A DNA stretch of 7,531 nucleotides from Elusimicrobiota bacterium (GTDB lineage: Bacteria; Elusimicrobiota; Elusimicrobia; F11), in assembly GCA_022709485.1 (NCBI GenBank), contig JAKLIS010000060.1:1-7531 (forward strand), written 5' to 3'. Each line of letters opens with the position of its first letter. Position 1 is the first letter of the stretch. The position numbers were made by a program, and so were the translations under genes. Below the pieces are notes generated by a model, which was given only the letters and a program-made list of their open reading frames with translations, ran no database searches and was not told the DNA's origin. Below are positions 1-6,000 of the stretch, piece after piece.

Positions 1-3000
1 AATTCTTCGTTGCCGATTAAAACCAGGGACATGGCCACAGCGGAAGTGACGAGAAATCCCACGAAAATAACCCCGCCAATGCCCCCAAGAGAAGCTCCAA
101 CCAAAATCCCAAGCCCCACAACAATTCCCGATGCCAGAGAAACACGGAGCCCCCAAATTTTAACCGCCGCGTTGACAACTAACACTCCCATGGCGATCTC
201 CACAAAATGTGACGATAAGAAGGCGAATCCCATAGCCACCAATGAAATGATGGATAGAGCCGCCGCCCCCAAAGACGCCAGCACTTCAAAACCAGTGAAA
301 CCATTTCGGAGTTTTTGTTTTTGATCGTTCGACTCGGATGACACGGAATATTTATTCATGACTTTTCTCATAAAACTCGAATCTGGCTCAGTGGCAAATT
401 GAGAAAGGTGAAGGACAAGAGAACCTTCTTTTTGGGATTCGAAATACATATTGAATTTATCCAGCCAGGGTTTTCCTTTATTGATTGGCAACAAGTTGAC
501 TCTATCTTTCCCCAAACGAACGAAAAGGACGGCCAACGCAAATGCGGCTTCGCCCATGAGCCGTTTAAAATTTTCTTTCTCTGATTCTATTTTTGGTTGC
601 ATAGAGGGATCTGTGTTACTCACTTTTTGGATAGAGTCCCTTGCCTGAGAGATAAGATCCAAAATGTATTTGACAATCGAGCTATCTAAATCGTTATCAA
701 TCTTCGAAACCGCTTGACTAAGAACGGAGCCCATATCATTGAGAGTATTTAAGGCATCTTGAAAAAGATCTTCCGGGAAAATAAGGCGGGCCCATAAAGT
801 ATCCATTACTCTTTGTTTTAAAGAATCAGAAGGGAATTGTTTGGATGGGGTGTTTAACAGGCTCTCTTTAGAGAAATCCGGATTCCGAATCTGGTTGATC
901 AATGAAATGATAATAGGAATTCGAACGGCCAGCTTCTGGTTCACATTGATCCATTTAATTAAATCCGGATATCTACCACATAAGTCAACCAGCTTTTGAA
1001 CCGCTTTTTCCAACTGCTCAATAAAAATATCGTTCTGAGAAACATCAAATGGACGGTTTTCTTTGAATCTTTTTTGCACAACATTAAAGCAATAGAACAA
1101 GGGCGCTTGAAGGTCTTCAATGGCATTTTTTTGGTTAGATAAAAGAGGCTCTTGGCCCAGTAAAATATTTACTTGACCGTAAAAATTCCGAATAAATTCC
1201 GGAAGGGCCGCCCCCCTGACTGATTCCATCAGCAATTCATTCGCCGATTTTTCTTGCGTTGATTCCCCGGCGGACGGGGATTTCGGATTAAGTAATTGAA
1301 AAAGAGATGGATCCGTTTCAAAAGTCACTTTTGAGAGGCTTTCAAAGAAATTGGTTACGAGAAAACCTTTATATTGTTCTATCCTGCCCAGATCTTTGAG
1401 AAAATCTGGACGTGTTTTATATATGTTGACCAAAGCTTCAATGGCCCGGATCATGAGTTCACGGTATTCCGGGTAATACCCAATCTTTTCGGGGTCTCTT
1501 TGTTGTCCAGTGTACACCAAGGCATTTTTAAACGCCTGAAACGCGAATGTTTCTATGAGATTCCACAGCCGTTCTTCCTTCATCGACTTAATTTGACGCA
1601 TTTTGAGAATGGCGCTTTCTTCACTTAACTTTAAGGCCAAATAGGCCCAGTCAGTCTCCCCGCCACAGGTTTTTAACATTCCCAATAAACGAGCGCTTCC
1701 TTTCTTGGGAGACAGAAGATAGATAGTGGCGATTCCAAGAAGTCCCAATGTCCAACCAAAAAGGTTGGCAAAATGAATGGACATCCAATTCATGGCGCCT
1801 GAAAAAATGCTGTTTAAATTCTCAAGGCTTTCAATATGGGATCCAAAAAACAGAAGACCCGACCCTAAAACAAGCGCAGCAACAGTGAGTTCGAAAACAA
1901 CAAAACCGGAAGGATTTCTGTCTTTCGATTTTTGGGAAAGAGACGTAATTTGAGAACTTGAATGTTCATCCGATGCGCTTTTTTTGGCTTTGGCATTAAG
2001 ATCGTGGAGCCTATTGATCCACCGTAAGAATTCCGCGTCGTCGCACGCAATCTGATTAATATCCAAACCTTTCGAAACTATAAGAGAATCAACATAATCG
2101 GCCGCGGAAACAATCCAGGCCACGGCCATGGCGCGGGGAATTGAGAAAAATACACGGCCATCAACGGACACTTCCACCTTTCGCGGATAATCCGAATCCA
2201 AACCGCTCCCGACATAGTCCTTCCACGCACTTCGGCTCGCCGCCTGTGCCTCACTTCTTTTAACCAACCATTTGTCTTTTTCGTCTGGTTTTGGATTTCC
2301 TTTTAATTCCCGGGCCGCCATGGCAAAAGCCATGGTTGTCGTCAGCAATCTCTTTTCATGCGGCTTCAAGCTCAGGCTCTGTTTTAGACCGAGCGCCTTT
2401 GCGAATAATTTTGGGAAATCTGTTTCTTTGCTCGCTTGCATCGAGATAAGAAAACCCCGGAAAAATTTTTGGGCCATGTGTTCAATGATCTTTAACGCTT
2501 TCTGACGGATGGCCTCTATTCGATTCCGGTCATTTGCCGCATCCTGAGGAATCAATCCGGTGGCCCAGTTGTAATCCCGGTTATCCATCCCGGTTCCGGA
2601 AGGTCGGTAGGTTACTTTTGGAAGGAATTTACCTTCGGCATCTTCATAGGACAGCCTGAATTGAACTCCCTCTTCAGGAAATCCGAGATAGCTGTCATCA
2701 TATTTGGCCCCACGATAGATGATGGTTCCAGAGTCACTCAAATTTAAGGGATACTGGCCGAAAAATTTTAAATCAAGGGCTAAATCTTCCGCTCTTAAAG
2801 TGACATACCCTAAAAGCTTTTCAAAATAGGCCATTGCGTTTATTTTTTGAGCATTGCCGGCAGCTCCCGTGTAAGTAGTGAATTGGTTATCGGTTATTGT
2901 AATGGCTCCGATGGTTCCCAACATATCAATAAAAGCCCCATAAAAAGTTTTGCCGGTAAACTTTAAATACGCGTACAATTCCGCCAACTTAAATGCAGCC

Positions 3001-6000
3001 AATGAACCGTCTTTCTCGCGAACGTGCTGAAACTTGATAATGGAGGGCTTCCCCACTTCGCTTTCAAGACGGCCGAATTCTCCGTAACCATTGCTTTCCT
3101 CAACACCCGCCAAAATATCCAAGTTAGAGACAATTTTTAATTTATTAATGAACTCCTGCGCGGCCCCCTTATTGTTAGGTGAAAATCCAAGGGATAAACG
3201 ATTCGCTGTCTCCATCATTTCATCAATGATTTTGATTTTTCCTTTGAGAGGCTTATGCAATTCATTCAAAGCATCAACACACCATTCAATTTCAAAATCT
3301 CTGTTCTCATAAGAGGTACCTGATAATTTCCAAGCCTCCATTAAAAAATGGAAAAGTTGATCTGCAACCTCCGCCAGCAGTGTAAATCCCACATAGGTGT
3401 CAACCACGTGAACTTCATACCCTTTTTTACGGTAAGCGGCCGCCACATCCTCCAAGCCTGAGGTGGTAACGTGAGATTTTATGACCACATACAGTTTTTC
3501 TTTGCTGAGCTGTCCTTGCTCTTCCAGCATGGCAAGATTATTGAACACCAAAAATTGCCAGGTATCATTGGCGGTGAGGTGCCATTTGTCTCGTAATTTT
3601 TCCTGAACCAAAAGAGTCACTTTCTTTTTAAACGCTCGCCCAGATTGAGGCATGTTTTGGTCAATATATTTAAGCAAAGACTTGAGGAGCGGCCCTTTGA
3701 CATTTCCTTTGATTCCTTCGGGAAGAGGCACGACCGCGGCAGCCCGGTCAATATCGGGATCAGTGGCCAGAACCAAATCATATTGATTGAATTTCTCAAT
3801 GGCTTCTTCAAGCTTGGATAAATCTTCACCGGCCACTTGAATCAAGAAATCCCGGAAGTTGGTAATGCAAGCGTCAAGAAACCCTGGATCAGGCATTCCC
3901 AATTTCCATCCATCAATAAAGGCGGGAAAACGACCATTTACTTTCCGGGTATGTTTTTCAATGACATCCACTGACTCATATCCCATCCGTTTCAAAAAGC
4001 CCGGAAAATCTCCGGCATCTTGCGCACCCGCTCCAGAAAAAGCGGTATAGAGAATTTTCATATCATTCCGAATTTGAACAATAGCCGAATCCAATTCATT
4101 GGCTTTTTCATTGTCTAAACCATTCTTAACCTGGACAATCGGCGAACGTTCGGAAACATGCTTATAATAAGGGCCGTAAATACCTCCCTGGCCTTCATTT
4201 TCGCCAAGGAAAAGAGGCTTTTTGCCCGATTCTCCATTCAGTTCATCTTCCAATTGTTTGTCCGACGCGTCGGCCAATTGGAGAGACATGTCGCCATAGG
4301 ACACGGTGTTTCTAAAAGCCATGATGGTTTTTTGAAAATATTCCGGCACTTGAGACGTCAAATATCCAATGACAAATTTAAACCCGTTTTTGTTTGGCTC
4401 GCTGTGGCTGGCGGAAATCAAAAAGCCGAAAATCGATTTAAAATAATTGGTGGCGTACACAAGGATGGGCATTCCGGCGACCTCCCAGAACAGATCCACC
4501 CGAGTTCCGGAACGAAGAAAATCAGCCGCCAACATATGGGCCCAACGGCGGCCGTTCAACCGACTGTCAAAAGCAATGGTCACTTTATTTCCCTTCAAAT
4601 CCGATTTAAACCGGTCAGGAAGGGGTATTGTCACTTCCGGAGCTTTTTTTGCCTCTTCCAATTTCCCATCGAGCTCTAATAAGTCCTTTAATGTCACGGT
4701 TTTCGACAAGGGATTGGCATTAATATAAGCATTCAAAGATTTAATGATTTTCCTCGCCGTGGCGGTTTGCTGAAGCAAAGTGACAGCGTTAATGGTGTTT
4801 GGCCCCGCCAATACAGGAGCCTGGGAATTCCTGGCGAACTCTTCCAACTCAAACAGCTGAACTCCCGCGAAGGAACTATTAACCGCTTGGTTTCTAATAC
4901 CGGCCGTCCCGAATTGCCGCCAGCCCTTGCCAAAGGCGAAAAGCAGGTCGTCGCTTCGGCCTTCCATCATAGCCCGCAATATTCCTTGTTTGATGTAGGA
5001 AGGGATTTTTGGTTCATTCAGCCATTCTTTGGCGAAACCCTCCGCCACTTTGGCTTCATCTCTCTGAGCCCCTTTCATTTTTTCCAATTTTATTTGCTCA
5101 TCCACAAATTCTTTTAGTGTATCCATGCTTTCGTTGAAAAGGGAGCTAATGATGTCCAATTTGCCGTGGTTTTCAAGATTGATCAATTCGTGCGCTAAAT
5201 CTCGAGCAATAATCGATTTGGCAATCATGAGCAATTGAAAAATGTCTTCTTGAGAAAGCCTTCCCGCCTTATGAGGGAAAAGTTTCCGGAACCATCTCTC
5301 TTTGACATCGATGTCATTGAAATCGCGGCTAAGCGCCATTAATTTGAACGGAAGTTTTTCAATAGGCGTTTGATTTCGACGGATATAAAGATCAAAAAGA
5401 TCTTTCTTAAATTTTTTAAGCTTTTGATTCTCAATCAGGTCATCATCGATCCTGAGGAGAATATGAGCCGCGGGCGCTTTTTCATCCAGGATCTCCTGGA
5501 CCATTTCAAGGGGAATTTTGCTTTGGAAAGGCAATGGGATATGTTTGAGAAGAGTCTTTGCTTCAATGATGAAACTGCCAAAAGCCAATCCCAAAAGCCC
5601 AGCGCCAAATGCGGGCGCATTCATTAAGAGGGCCAAAAATCCAACCAAGGCGGTCAAAACAACAAAAATCTCAAGCCGGCCGTTTCCCTCTCGCACATCT
5701 TTTCCCGGCTTCATTTTGTGAGCATCTTGTTTTCCATCCGAAGATATAGCGGAATCTTCAACCGCTGCCGCCGCAGACACAACCGCGACTCCTACTGCCA
5801 CGGAGTCCTTTGATTCATAGAAATGGGTTTTCTCTTTTAACCTCTCCCCTCCAAGCTCCACCAGCGCCTCTTCCACCATTTTTTGATAACCCGGAATTCC
5901 CCAAAAAACACTTCCTTCGATTGGAATGTGGTGATCCGACTCCAGTTTGGGATCGACTTTTTCAATTAATGAATGAACGAGACTGGCGAATATGCGGGCG

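Noticed and set aside
10..324. Plus-strand ORF rich in Pro and Thr (104 codons).
   Set aside because: It is the antisense of the Gly/Ala/Val-rich membrane helices, whose GGN and GCN codons read as Pro and Arg/Ser on the other strand. No ribosome binding site is evident.
240..911. Twelve-base direct repeat caatgaaatgat at 240-251 and 900-911.
   Set aside because: It is short, isolated, and in both cases encodes an Ile-Ser-Leu-type hydrophobic stretch in the same frame. Chance and codon bias are enough to explain it.
2317..2335. Inverted repeat gccatggc-aaa-gccatgg, a possible operator or hairpin.
   Set aside because: It lies deep in coding sequence and follows from Ala and Met codons in AFAMA. 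There is no gene start nearby for it to regulate.
4158..4679. Plus-strand ORF of 173 codons, the longest closed ORF in the window.
   Set aside because: It lies antisense to the mutase module, whose motifs (catalytic Ser loop and others) are on the minus strand. Its translation has no recognisable domain.
5160..5240. RDLAHELINLENHGKL, which faintly resembles a histidine-kinase H-box.
   Set aside because: No HATPase domain or receiver domain is nearby, and the match covers only a few residues in a generic charged helix.
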